A stretch of DNA of 64,000 nt, from the NCBI GenBank assembly GCA_963794745.1, contig CAWCEZ010000013.1:1-64000 (forward strand), written 5' to 3'. Source of the DNA: Fen-671 sp963794745. GTDB taxonomy: Bacteria > Actinomycetota > Acidimicrobiia > Acidimicrobiales > Palsa-688. Shown here piece by piece: positions 1 through 7,977 of the stretch. The translations under genes were made by a program, and so were the position numbers. The notes under the pieces were generated by a model. It did no database searches. It saw only the letters and a program-made list of their open reading frames with translations, and had not been told where the DNA came from. Position 1 is the first letter of the stretch; each line of letters opens with the position of its first letter.

Positions 1-506
1 TTGCGTCCTGAAAACTGGAACATCCCAGCGGGTGAGAGTCCCGTCCGGGTAATCGCCGGAGAGCCCGGTAGCAGGCCCCGGTCCGTCGTCGAGAGGCGGC
101 GGGCTGAGCGGGGTGTCAAAAGCCTCTTAGGAGGGAGCAAGCGTGCGGGCCGTAGTGCCACCAGGTGCGAGCCCTGCAGCCTCGTCACAGTCACAATGGG
201 GGAGCCGAGCCGCTCACATCACGGCGAAGGTCCACGTCCGACCTATTGGCTAGTTCCGGAGACGCCCTTGGTCGGGTCCCCTCGGGGTATGGGGGGCGGC
301 ACGTACGCAAGGGATGGTTCGGGACAGGAGAGGCCCGTCTGGCCAGCCTCGTCAGCAAAGACCGTCGGTATAAGCCAATGGTGAAATCCGACGGAGGCCA
401 GCGGGAGTCCGACGGGGCCATAGTACTGATGACCACCGGGAGGAACCCGGTGGTAGGGAAGGGCCCCGACTTCGGTCACGCCGGCAGTGGAGGTAAGCGT
501 GAGGGC

Positions 507-1843
507 ATGGCTGGGACCGCCCGGCCTAATTACCCCGACGGGCATGTGCCTGCCGTCAAAGTGCGACAATTCCAGAACCGGCTATGGGCTGCGGCCAAGC
601 AGTCCGAGGGTAGGCGTTTCCATGCCCTTTACGACCGTGCCTACAGGAGCGACGTCCTGTGGGAGGCATGGCGACGAGTTTGTGCCAACCGTGGCGCCGC
701 CGGGGTCGATGCGATGACCCTGTCGGCGGTGGAGGATTATGGGGCGGAGCGCATGCTCACTGAGCTCCAGGAGGCCTTACGTACAGGCAATTACCACCCG
801 GCCCCTGTGCGCCGGGTGCACATACCGAAGCCCGACGGGTCAAAACGCCCCTTGGGCATACCCACTGTCACAGACCGTGTGGCACAGCAGGCAGCCAAGA
901 TCGTCCTCGAACCTATCTTCGAAGCTGATTTCCTGCCTGTCAGCTACGGTTTCAGGCCTAAGCGCTCGGCCACGACGCCATGGAGAAGCTCCGGACCGGT
1001 TTCATAGCAGGCAAATGCTTTGTCTTTGAGGCCGACATTGCCGACTTCTTCGGCTCGATCGACCATGAGAAACTTCTCTCCTTGGTCGCCGAGCGGGTAT
1101 CGGACCGCCGGGTGCTCAAGCTCTTGCGGCAGTGGTTAGGTGCCGGGGTGCTGGCAGACGGGGTGCTCTCCGAGACGGTCACGGGCACGCCCCAGGGAGG
1201 GGTCATTTCTCCCTCCTGGCCAACATCTACCTGCACGCCTTCGACCGGGCCTGGGCCGAGCGTGGTGTCGGCGAGCTTGTCCGTTACGGGACGACTTCGT
1301 TGTCGCCTGTGGGTCCCGGCAAGAAGCTGAGCAAGCCCACAGGCTCGCATCTGAGCTGATGGGCGAGCTTGGTCTCAGCCTGCACCCGGGCAAGACCGCT
1401 GTGGTCGACCTCCGGGAAGGTAGGGCTGGCTTTGACTTCCTCGGGTGCCACTTCCATGCCCGTATGTCCGGCAAGCTGTGGGAGCAGCGCAACATCGTGC
1501 GCTACTACCTGCGACGCTGGCCGTCACTGCGGTCGATGAAGCGGGCCCAGCCAGGGTCAAGGCCATGACCGGTCGGAGCCAGGTGGGGATGGAGCTGCAA
1601 GATGTGATCGAGCGGCTCAACCTGTTCCTACGGGGATGGGGCAATTACTTCCGCACCGGCAACGCGGCCATCAAGTTCGTCTCGCTCGACCGCTACGTCG
1701 CGTGGCGGCTCCATCGCTTGCTCGTAAAGAAGCGGGGCCGCAACCTGCATGTCGGCCAAGCGGACCGCTGGACCCGCACCTGGTTCCACGACCAGGGCCT
1801 GTACAAATTGATGGGCACTATCCGCTACCCGAAGGCAGCGTAA
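507..1843 (+). pseudogene. ltrA: group II intron reverse transcriptase/maturase, four frameshifts as sequenced
   Basis: Reverse transcriptase of the LtrA/bacterial intron family followed by a maturase X domain; no HNH endonuclease domain is visible. RT blocks in order are GAAGVDAMT, RPLGIPTVTDRVAQQAAK, SYGFRPKRSA, FEADIADFFGSIDH, GTPQGGVISP, the DDFVVA half of the catalytic box, and the X-domain segment LFLRGWGNYFRTGN. The product is broken by one-base losses near 970, 1213, 1286 and 1553; the third falls inside the catalytic YADD codons. Restoring one base at each break gives a continuous protein of about 445 residues. The start is taken at the ATG at 507, just before the conserved VRQFQNRLW region. 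The gene may be truly dead or only mis-sequenced. Confidence 0.85.
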
Positions 1844-1865
1844 CCATGTCAAGAAGACCGTCGGT

Positions 1866-1898
1866 GAGCTGTATGCGGGAAAACCGCACGTACAGATC
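1866..1898 (+). ncRNA. group II intron domain V hairpin
   Basis: GAGCTGTATGCGGG AAAA CCGCACGTACAGATC folds as the diagnostic 34-nt-type domain V: a lower helix, a two-base bulge and a GNRA-like capped upper helix. It is the catalytic core of group II ribozymes and lies about 20 bases after the maturase stop, as usual. Confidence 0.8.
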
Positions 1899-1949
1899 GA
1901 AAGGGGGATGGGGAAACGGGCTTGTCGAGCACCGCGCCCCTGACTACCA

Positions 1950-2759
1950 ATGACCTCCGAGCAGGACCCCCCTGCCTCTGACCGCGAACGCGTAGCTGTA
2001 TACGAACGCATCGTGCGCAGTCGCTTGGCCAAGCGGGTCCTGTCCTTCCCGGCGGTCGAACGTATTCTTTTGCCGACCCGTGGCGACCGTTCGGTGCACA
2101 AGTTCATCCGTTACACGATGGTCTCGGGTATCGCCGTCATCATCAGCCAGGTCACGCTCGTTTTGTGTACCGGGGTGTTCGGGCTCTCAGCCATCCTCTC
2201 CAACACGGTGGCGGCCGTTGTTTCTACGCCGGCTTCTTACGAGCTCAACCGTAAATGGGCGTGGGGAAAAAGCGGAAAGAGCCACATGTGGCGGGAGGTC
2301 GCCCCGTTCTGGGGCTTCACGCTGATCGGGTACCTGGGCTCCACGGGGACTGTGCAGCTGGCGGACACGATGACCAAGTCCCACGACGTACATGGGCTGC
2401 CGAGGGTCGTCGCCATCATGGGTGCCCAGTTGTTTGCGTACGGCATTGTTTGGATCGTCAAGTTCCTCGTGTTCAACCGGATTGTTTTCGCTGTGCGGCC
2501 CACGGGGACCGAGGGCGCCGGCGGCGTCGCTGGCACAGGCCCGCAGACGGGCAACGGATCGGGCAACGGAGCGAGCAGTGGGCAGGCTCACACGGCCCAG
2601 GCTCCCACGGCCAGCTCACCGCCCCGTCACAGAACGGGCAGGTGCCGAACGGGCAGGGGCCGAACGGGCAGAACGGGAGCGCTGCTGGCGAGCAGCTCGT
2701 CCCCGAGCCTCGTTACTGAAGTACCCGGCCCGGCGGGCCTGCTGTTGGAGTTCCCTTGA
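1950..2759 (+). CDS. GtrA-family membrane protein, C-terminal tail frame uncertain
   Basis: Small integral membrane protein of the GtrA/DPMS family, which helps flip or handle polyprenyl-linked sugars. Four hydrophobic segments are visible (about residues 47-72, 78-97, 115-137 and 150-176), with the typical SYELNRKWAW motif between helices 2 and 3. The ATG overlaps the last bases of the group II intron, so the native start may lie upstream of the insertion. After about residue 215 the frame reads Arg-rich. The -1 frame from about 2612 instead gives a tidy NGQ-repeat tail ending at 2719, before the next ribosome binding site, so a one-base loss near 2612 is likely. Function in glycan export is inferred from family and from the sugar genes downstream. 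Confidence 0.75.
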   Translation: MTSEQDPPASDRERVAVYERIVRSRLAKRVLSFPAVERILLPTRGDRSVHKFIRYTMVSGIAVIISQVTLVLCTGVFGLSAILSNTVAAVVSTPASYELNRKWAWGKSGKSHMWREVAPFWGFTLIGYLGSTGTVQLADTMTKSHDVHGLPRVVAIMGAQLFAYGIVWIVKFLVFNRIVFAVRPTGTEGAGGVAGTGPQTGNGSGNGASSGQAHTAQAPTASSPPRHRTGRCRTGRGRTGRTGALLASSSSPSLVTEVPGPAGLLLEFP

Positions 2760-3445
2760 GCGAAGCATCATTTAGCGCCGCGCCGGCCGGCGAGGAACCC
2801 CTTGCCGAGCCACCACCCACCTGGCTGGCCGTGGCGCGAGCGGCCAAAGGCTTCATGCCCGATGATGAGGGCCTCGCACTGTACCGGGCCGGCCTGGAGG
2901 CGGGGCGAAGCGGGCTGGCGCAACTGGTCGAAATCGGCACCTATTGCGCCAAGTCGGCCGTCTACCTGGGGGCAGCCGCCAGGCAGAGCGGCACGGTGCT
3001 CTTCAGCGTCGACCATCACCGCGGGTCCCTCGAGCTGCAGCCCGGTTGGCCTCATCACGACCCCGAGGTGGTCGACCCGGCGACAGGCCTGACCGACACC
3101 TTGCCCTGGGCACGCCGCACGCTCGCCGCTGCCGGCCTCGAAAGCGACGTTGTCCTGGTCGTCGGGGAATCGTCGACGGTGGCACGCTCGTGGCAGGCGC
3201 CGTTGTCGCTGCTGTTCATCGACGGTGGCCACGGCGAGGAGGTGGCCTGGGATGACTTCCGCTCCTGGTCCCCGAAGGTCTGCACCCGGTGGCACGCTCG
3301 CCATCCACGACGTGTTCGCCGACCCCCGAGACGGCGGCCAGGTCCCCTACGACATCTACTGCGCGGCCCTGGGCTCCGGGCAGTTCGGCGAGGCGGGGGG
3401 CTCGGGTCGCTGCGCTTCCTGCACGTTGACCGGGACTCCAGTTAG
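2756..3445 (+). CDS. class I SAM-dependent methyltransferase (MTase_24 type), two frameshifts
   Basis: Small SAM methyltransferase. The glycine-rich SAM loop is LVEIGTYCAKSAVYLG, and the acidic post-IV motif LLFIDGGHGEEVAWDDF matches methyltransferases that act on small molecules or glycans. The frame shifts at about 3283, with PGGTLAIHDVFADP read in the next frame, and returns near 3400 with GSLRFLHVDRDSS before the TAG. The two breaks compensate. TTG start at 2756, with GGAG nine bases upstream. It follows GtrA closely and is probably cotranscribed. The substrate cannot be told from sequence. A paralogue of the same fold lies at 50169-50759 in the flagellar glycosylation block. Confidence 0.7.
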   Translation: MSEASFSAAPAGEEPLAEPPPTWLAVARAAKGFMPDDEGLALYRAGLEAGRSGLAQLVEIGTYCAKSAVYLGAAARQSGTVLFSVDHHRGSLELQPGWPHHDPEVVDPATGLTDTLPWARRTLAAAGLESDVVLVVGESSTVARSWQAPLSLLFIDGGHGEEVAWDDFRSWSPKVCTRWHARHPRRVRRPPRRRPGPLRHLLRGPGLRAVRRGGGLGSLRFLHVDRDSS

Positions 3446-3536
3446 TCCCGTACCCTCGGTAGCCGGTGGTGCGGCGAGGACCTGGCGGGTCGGCGTCTAA
3501 GCATCGTGTGCTCTGATCATCGGTGCTCTGGCACGC

Positions 3537-4326
3537 TTGAAGAGTGCGCCTTTGGAGGTCGGCCTCGGTCCCCCTCGAGAGCCGCCTGGGGAAGCGGAGG
3601 TCCTCAGGTCCCTAACAGCCGGGGAGCGTGTGGTCTTCGCACGGCTGGTCAAGCGTTTGGAGTGGGCTGCCGCCAACGTTGAAGCGACCAAGCGGAAATG
3701 TCGCCCGCTTCGGCTTCGTCTCGGTCGTGCATGTGGCCATTGCCCAACAGGTGCAAACCTTCGCGGGTGCTGCCTTTCTTGCCGGGATAGCCATCAACTC
3801 GGTGGGGTGGGCGACTGGCGCAAACGCTGGGCAGCCGTTCGCAGTGCTCGGGTACGTCTTGGGCGGGGCCCTGTTCTGCTGGGACGTCTTCCGATCGGTG
3901 ACTTTCCGGCGAGCTCGCCAGATGTTTGTTGCCCGGGGGGTGCTGCAAGGACCACTGGCTGAGTTCGCTTCGGCCCCACCCTGGACAAACGCCGCCATAT
4001 GGGCGTTGGCGGTCTCCTCGCTTGACATGTTCGCTGTCGGTGTCATTTTCCTCAACGCCGCCTATAGCGCTCCTCGGGTTACCGGGGCGTTCCTGCTGGT
4101 CCTTGACTGGCTCTTCGTCCTGTTTTGGGCGCAACTTGCCGGTGGCGGTTTGAGAGCGCGGTGGCGCCGGGAGCCGATGCCGAGGCCCGCACGAACGGGC
4201 GAGCGACCGAAAAGGCCAGCGGCGACGAACTCTGTGATCGCGACGGTCGCCTACTGCCTGGTCTTGCTCGACGGTGCAGTCCACACTCGGCCCTGGGCTC
4301 GCTCGTGGGGCCGCCTCGCAAGCTAG
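3537..4326 (+). CDS. putative membrane protein, unrecognised, possible frameshift near 3695
   Basis: I do not recognise this gene. From about 3700 one frame carries four hydrophobic stretches (around 3750-3810, 3835-3890, 4000-4060 and 4080-4145), with Trp/Phe-rich ends, which suggests a real inner-membrane protein. A hydrophilic N-terminal part (ERVVFARLVKRLEWAAANVE) sits in another frame and joins it if one base of the AAA run near 3695 is removed. The C-terminal end after 4170 is uncertain. It sits between a methyltransferase and a glycosyltransferase, so an envelope role is possible but unsupported. Confidence 0.35.
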
Positions 4327-4402
4327 CTAAGTCCACGACCCCGCCGGCTGCCACGGCGACCACAGTGCCGGCTTCACCCGGGAGCGGGCCTCAGTTCAGA
4401 GG

Positions 4403-4684
4403 GTGACGTCGGCGAGTACATCTGCGAGACGCTGTTGGAAGACAGTCTGGCGGGGGTCGGCTCAGGGGGAGGGCGTCAACCTAGTGGTTACGGCCTTCGA
4501 GATGACTGCGGAGGCGACCATCAGCAACTCCTCGCTCTCGTTCAAGTGGTTCCAATCCGAGGTGGCGCAGTACGCCCGCCAGATCAAGGCGTCCGGCCCG
4601 GCTCAGGCCAAGGTCGAGATGGAGTCAGCCGTTATGGGCGAGTGCCCCGTGCTGACTGGCGAGGGGTTCGCGCCGCGCACCTGA
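4403..4684 (+). CDS. small hypothetical protein
   Basis: Short reading frame of 93 codons. The second half, from an internal ATG at about 4502 (MTAEATISNSSLSFKWFQSE onward), has a balanced, protein-like composition with an amphipathic stretch; the first 30 residues look like noise. No family is recognised. It lies in a gene-poor gap before the GT4 gene and may be spurious. Bases 4685-4847 contain nothing I can name. Confidence 0.2.
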   Translation: MTSASTSARRCWKTVWRGSAQGEGVNLVVTAFEMTAEATISNSSLSFKWFQSEVAQYARQIKASGPAQAKVEMESAVMGECPVLTGEGFAPRT

Positions 4685-4847
4685 AGAGGGTCGGCTTCAG
4701 TCCCGGAACTGCGACCGTACGCCTCCGGCAACGCCGGCGATCTCGGCCATCCCCGGCTGCTACCAGTGCCCAGCTTGACCAACCGCCCTGGGGCGGCAAC
4801 GCTGGACGGCACATGTCCTTTGGCATAAATGCTCCGCTCGGTCATCT

Positions 4848-6155
4848 GTGACGCCCGCTAGCGCCGAGCGCGAGTACCTGCGGGTAGCGCTCCTCGTCTA
4901 CCGGGGCAACCCCCGGTCGGGCGGCCAGGGCGTCTACACCCGCTTCCTTTCGCGGGAGCTGGCGAGGCTCGGCCACGAGGTGACGGTGTTCTCGGGACAA
5001 CCTTGGCCGGCCCTCGACGAGACCGACGGGCTCCGATTGGTCAAGGTGCCAAGCCTCGACCTCTACCGGGAGCCGGACCCCTTTCGCTTCCCCAACATCA
5101 GCGAAATCCGCTCCTGGGCAGACCTGGTCGAACTTGCCACGATGCTGACCGGCGGTTTCCCGGAGCCTCTTACGTTCAGCTTGAGGGTTAGGGATCTCTT
5201 GGCCGGCCGCCGGGACGACTACGACGTCGTGCACGACAACCAGTCTTTTGGGACTGGTCTGCTCCGTCTCATGGCTGATGGCTGGCCGGTGATCGGCACC
5301 TGCCATCACCCTGTCACCGTCGACAGGCTCGTCGACCTGGGCCAGGCGCCCACGCGTTGGAGGGAGCTGTCGCTACGCCGGTGGTACGGCTTCGTACGCA
5401 TGCAGGACAGGGTCGCCCGTAGGCTGCCCCGCATCCTCACCGTGTCCTCCTCGTCCCGGCGCGACATCGTCGAACAGATGGGCGTCGCGCCTGAGCGCGT
5501 CGCCGTGGTCCCGATCGGGGCCGACCACGAGCTGTTCCGGCCCTTGCCGAACGTGGCGAGGGTGCCGGGGAGGATCATGACCACGGCCAGCGCCGACGTG
5601 CCGCTGAAGGGCCTGGTCTATCTTCTCGAGGCCCTTGCCAAGCTGAGGACCGAGGTACCGCAGGCTCATCTGGTCGTCGTCGGCGAACCCCGCCCCGCCA
5701 GCGCGGCGGTGCAGGCAATGGAACGCCTTGGGCTCGAGGGCGCCGTTACGTTCCGCCCGGGCGTCAGCGACGCGGAGCTGGTCGAGATGTACGCCGAAGC
5801 CTCCGCCGTCGCCGTGCCTTCGCTGTACGAGGGGTTCTCGCTGCCGGCCGTCGAGGCTATGGCGTGCGAGGCGCCCGTGGTGGCAAGCGCCGGGGGCGCC
5901 CTGCCCGAGGTCCTCGGTCCCGACGGGCTTGCCTCCTTGCACGTCCCTCCTGCGGATGCCGGTGCGATGGCCACGGCCCTCGGGCGGCTCCTGACCGGCA
6001 CTGGTGGCTCGGGCGCACAACTGGGGGCCCGGCTTGGCAAGGCGGGCCGGCAGCGGGTGCTCGAGCGCTTCACGTGGGCACGCTGCGCCGTGGGCGTCGT
6101 CGAGCAGTACCGCGCCGTGATCGCCGAGCAACAAGGCCGCCAACGACATTGCTGA
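4848..6155 (+). CDS. GT4-family glycosyltransferase
   Basis: Retaining GT-B glycosyltransferase of 435 residues, normal for the family. The N-terminal Rossmann half has the acceptor loop SGGQGVYTRFLSRELARLGHEV (about residues 24-45). The C-terminal donor domain holds VPIGADHELF, then a degenerate AD-PLKG in place of the usual GRL--KG, and the EX7E motif in VPSLYEGFSLPAVEAMACE, the hallmark of GT4 enzymes. It probably transfers a sugar from an NDP-sugar to a lipid or polysaccharide acceptor on the cytoplasmic face. GTG start. The stop overlaps the start of the following methyltransferase, and that in turn overlaps the toroid-repeat gene, so the three are translated together. Confidence 0.85.
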   Translation: MTPASAEREYLRVALLVYRGNPRSGGQGVYTRFLSRELARLGHEVTVFSGQPWPALDETDGLRLVKVPSLDLYREPDPFRFPNISEIRSWADLVELATMLTGGFPEPLTFSLRVRDLLAGRRDDYDVVHDNQSFGTGLLRLMADGWPVIGTCHHPVTVDRLVDLGQAPTRWRELSLRRWYGFVRMQDRVARRLPRILTVSSSSRRDIVEQMGVAPERVAVVPIGADHELFRPLPNVARVPGRIMTTASADVPLKGLVYLLEALAKLRTEVPQAHLVVVGEPRPASAAVQAMERLGLEGAVTFRPGVSDAELVEMYAEASAVAVPSLYEGFSLPAVEAMACEAPVVASAGGALPEVLGPDGLASLHVPPADAGAMATALGRLLTGTGGSGAQLGARLGKAGRQRVLERFTWARCAVGVVEQYRAVIAEQQGRQRHC

Positions 6156-6865
6156 CAGTCCGCTACAACCAGCTCGGCGTCCTCCCCGGCGACAGGCTGC
6201 TCGACTTCGGCTGCGGAGGCGGCCGGCACTCCTTCGAAGCGATGCGCCGAGGGGCCGTCGTCACTGCGCTCGATTCGGACCGGGAGGCGTTGGTGGCTGC
6301 CAACGGCTGGGTGGCGGCGATGCTGGACGAGGACAAGGAAACGGCGGACAACGGCGGTCATGGCCATGTCGTCACAGCCGACGGCATGGCGCTGCCCTTT
6401 CCCGACGCCTGCTTCGAAAAAGTGATCGCAGCCGAGGTCCTCGAGCACGTGCCCGACGACGTCACGGTGCTGAAGGAGCTGGCCAGGGTGCTCCGCCCGA
6501 CCGGGGTCATCGCCGTCACGGTCCCGCGTTGGTACCCCGAGCTGGTCAATTGGGCGCTCTCCTCGCAGTACCACAACACCCCCGGCGGCCACGTGCGCAT
6601 CTACCGCAGGGGCCAACTCTGCGACCGGATCCGCCGAGCGGGCCTCGTCCCGTTCAGCGGGCACCACGCCCATGCGCTGCACAGCCCGTACTGGTGGCTG
6701 CGGTGCGCGATCGGGATGGACCGAGAGGAAAATCCCCTGGTGAAGGCCTATCACCGGCTCCTCGTCTGGGACATCACCGCGGCGACACCGTTCACCCGTT
6801 GGCCCGAAGCGGCGCTCGGCCCGGTGCTCGGCAAGAGCCTCGTCGTGTACGCCCGCAAACCATGA
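6149..6865 (+). CDS. class I SAM-dependent methyltransferase (Methyltransf_11 type)
   Basis: SAM methyltransferase of about 238 residues. Motif I is LLDFGCGGGRHSFEAMRRGA, followed by the acidic strand-2 end TALDSD, and motif IV/post-IV is FEKVIAAEVLEHVPDD, typical of UbiE/COQ5-like enzymes. TTG start at 6149, overlapping the GT4 stop by seven bases; the frame is open further upstream but that part shadows the GT4 gene. Its own stop forms an ATGA overlap with the next gene. The arrangement suggests the enzyme methylates the glycoside or lipid made by the adjacent glycosyltransferase (inference). Confidence 0.85.
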   Translation: MLTVRYNQLGVLPGDRLLDFGCGGGRHSFEAMRRGAVVTALDSDREALVAANGWVAAMLDEDKETADNGGHGHVVTADGMALPFPDACFEKVIAAEVLEHVPDDVTVLKELARVLRPTGVIAVTVPRWYPELVNWALSSQYHNTPGGHVRIYRRGQLCDRIRRAGLVPFSGHHAHALHSPYWWLRCAIGMDREENPLVKAYHRLLVWDITAATPFTRWPEAALGPVLGKSLVVYARKP

Positions 6866-7977
6866 GCGCGCTGACAAACGAGGAGGTCACCCAGACCGCC
6901 GCCTGGATAGCCTCGCTCCAGCTGCGCAGCGGGATGGTCCCCTGGTACCGGGGCGGCCACGCCGACCCCTGGAACCACATCGAAGCGACAATGGCACTCG
7001 CCGCCGGCGGGCGCTGGGGCGAAGTCGAGCGCGCTTTCGACTGGCTGGCGGCGAACCAGCTGGCGGACGGGAGCTGGTGCACGTTTTACCTGGCCGACGG
7101 CGTCGTCGAGCCGCGCCGGGACCCGAACGTCTGCGCCTATCCGGCTACCGGAGCCCTGTGGTGCTGGCAGCTGAGCGGCGACGATGCCGTCCTGGCCGAA
7201 CGCTGGCCGATGCTCGAACGGGCAATCTCGTGGTGCCTGCGTTACCAGCGACCGGGTGGAGAAATGGCCTGGTCCGTCGGCCCCGACGGCGCAGTCGGGA
7301 CCTTCGCCCTGCTAGCTGCGACCTCGTCGTTCCAGCACTCGCTGCGGTCGGCAGCCCGGGTCGCCGAGGTCCTCGGCCACCAGCGGGAGGCCGAGACGTG
7401 GTCCGCTGCGGCCGGCCGGGCGGCTCAGGCGGTCGCCGAGAGGCCGGGGTCCTTCGAACCGAAGGACCGTTGGGCGATGGACTGGTACTACCCGGTGCTG
7501 AGCGGGTCGTTGGTGAGCGACGCAGCCAGGCGGCGCATGCTCGACCGCTGGGACGAGATGGTCGTGGAGGGGCTAGGGGTGCGATGCGTGGCCGACAAGA
7601 CCTGGGTCACTGCCGCCGAGACGGCGGAGTGCGCCATGGCTGCGGAGAGGGCCGGCCTGCGGGACGGGGCTGAGGAGCTCCTTGCCTGGACTACCCACCT
7701 GCGTGGCGGCGACGGTTCCTACTGGACCGGGTGCGTCCACCCCGAGTGCGTGCGCTTCCCGGGCGGGCAGCAAAGCACCTACTCAGCTGCAGCCGTGCTC
7801 ATCGCCGACCATGTCCTCAACCTGCGCAGCCCGGCTGCGGCGATCTTCGCGGGGCCGCCCCAACTGCACCAGCCGCATCAGGCCGCCGGCTCGCCGAGGG
7901 CCTGGAGAGACGAGAGAATTTCTTTGGCCGATCTCCGGCCTGAGCCGATGCACGCGGGGACGCCCACCCCGCCGTAG
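6862..7977 (+). CDS. toroid-repeat protein resembling prenyltransferase/squalene-oxidase-repeat proteins
   Basis: A 371-residue, Trp-rich protein with alpha-alpha toroid repeats. WNHIEATMALAAGGRW is followed by AFDWLAANQLADGSWC, a QW-like motif seen in squalene cyclase and prenyltransferase beta-subunit families and also in six-hairpin glycosidases. The catalytic DXDD of squalene-hopene cyclases is absent, so it is probably not a cyclase. The ATG overlaps the methyltransferase stop (ATGA), making it the third gene of a coupled trio. The C-terminal 100 bases overlap the end of convergent hemY. A sugar- or lipid-binding or hydrolase role is possible; the function is unknown. Confidence 0.65.
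   Translation: MSALTNEEVTQTAAWIASLQLRSGMVPWYRGGHADPWNHIEATMALAAGGRWGEVERAFDWLAANQLADGSWCTFYLADGVVEPRRDPNVCAYPATGALWCWQLSGDDAVLAERWPMLERAISWCLRYQRPGGEMAWSVGPDGAVGTFALLAATSSFQHSLRSAARVAEVLGHQREAETWSAAAGRAAQAVAERPGSFEPKDRWAMDWYYPVLSGSLVSDAARRRMLDRWDEMVVEGLGVRCVADKTWVTAAETAECAMAAERAGLRDGAEELLAWTTHLRGGDGSYWTGCVHPECVRFPGGQQSTYSAAAVLIADHVLNLRSPAAAIFAGPPQLHQPHQAAGSPRAWRDERISLADLRPEPMHAGTPTPP

Larger units (their letters stand above)
1..1951 (+). mobile_element. group II intron, near full length (5' end at or just before the window edge)
   Basis: The first ~500 bases hold no good gene but look like structured intron RNA (domains I-III), followed by a maturase reading frame in the domain IV position. 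A domain V-like hairpin lies at 1866-1898 and a short domain VI-like stem ends in CTACCAAT around 1951. Group II introns are self-splicing ribozymes that retrohome using their own reverse transcriptase. The sequence begins TTGCG, close to the usual GTGCG 5' end, so the 5' junction is probably at position 1 or a base or two outside. The exact ends are inferred because the uninterrupted target site is not visible. Confidence 0.75.

Noticed and set aside
1..384. A 127-codon open frame at the window start
   Set aside because: It lies in the structured RNA part of the group II intron and has no protein-like features.
5666..6877. A 403-codon minus-strand frame opposite the GT4 and methyltransferase genes
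   Set aside because: The plus-strand proteins have full family motifs; the minus frame is antisense filler.
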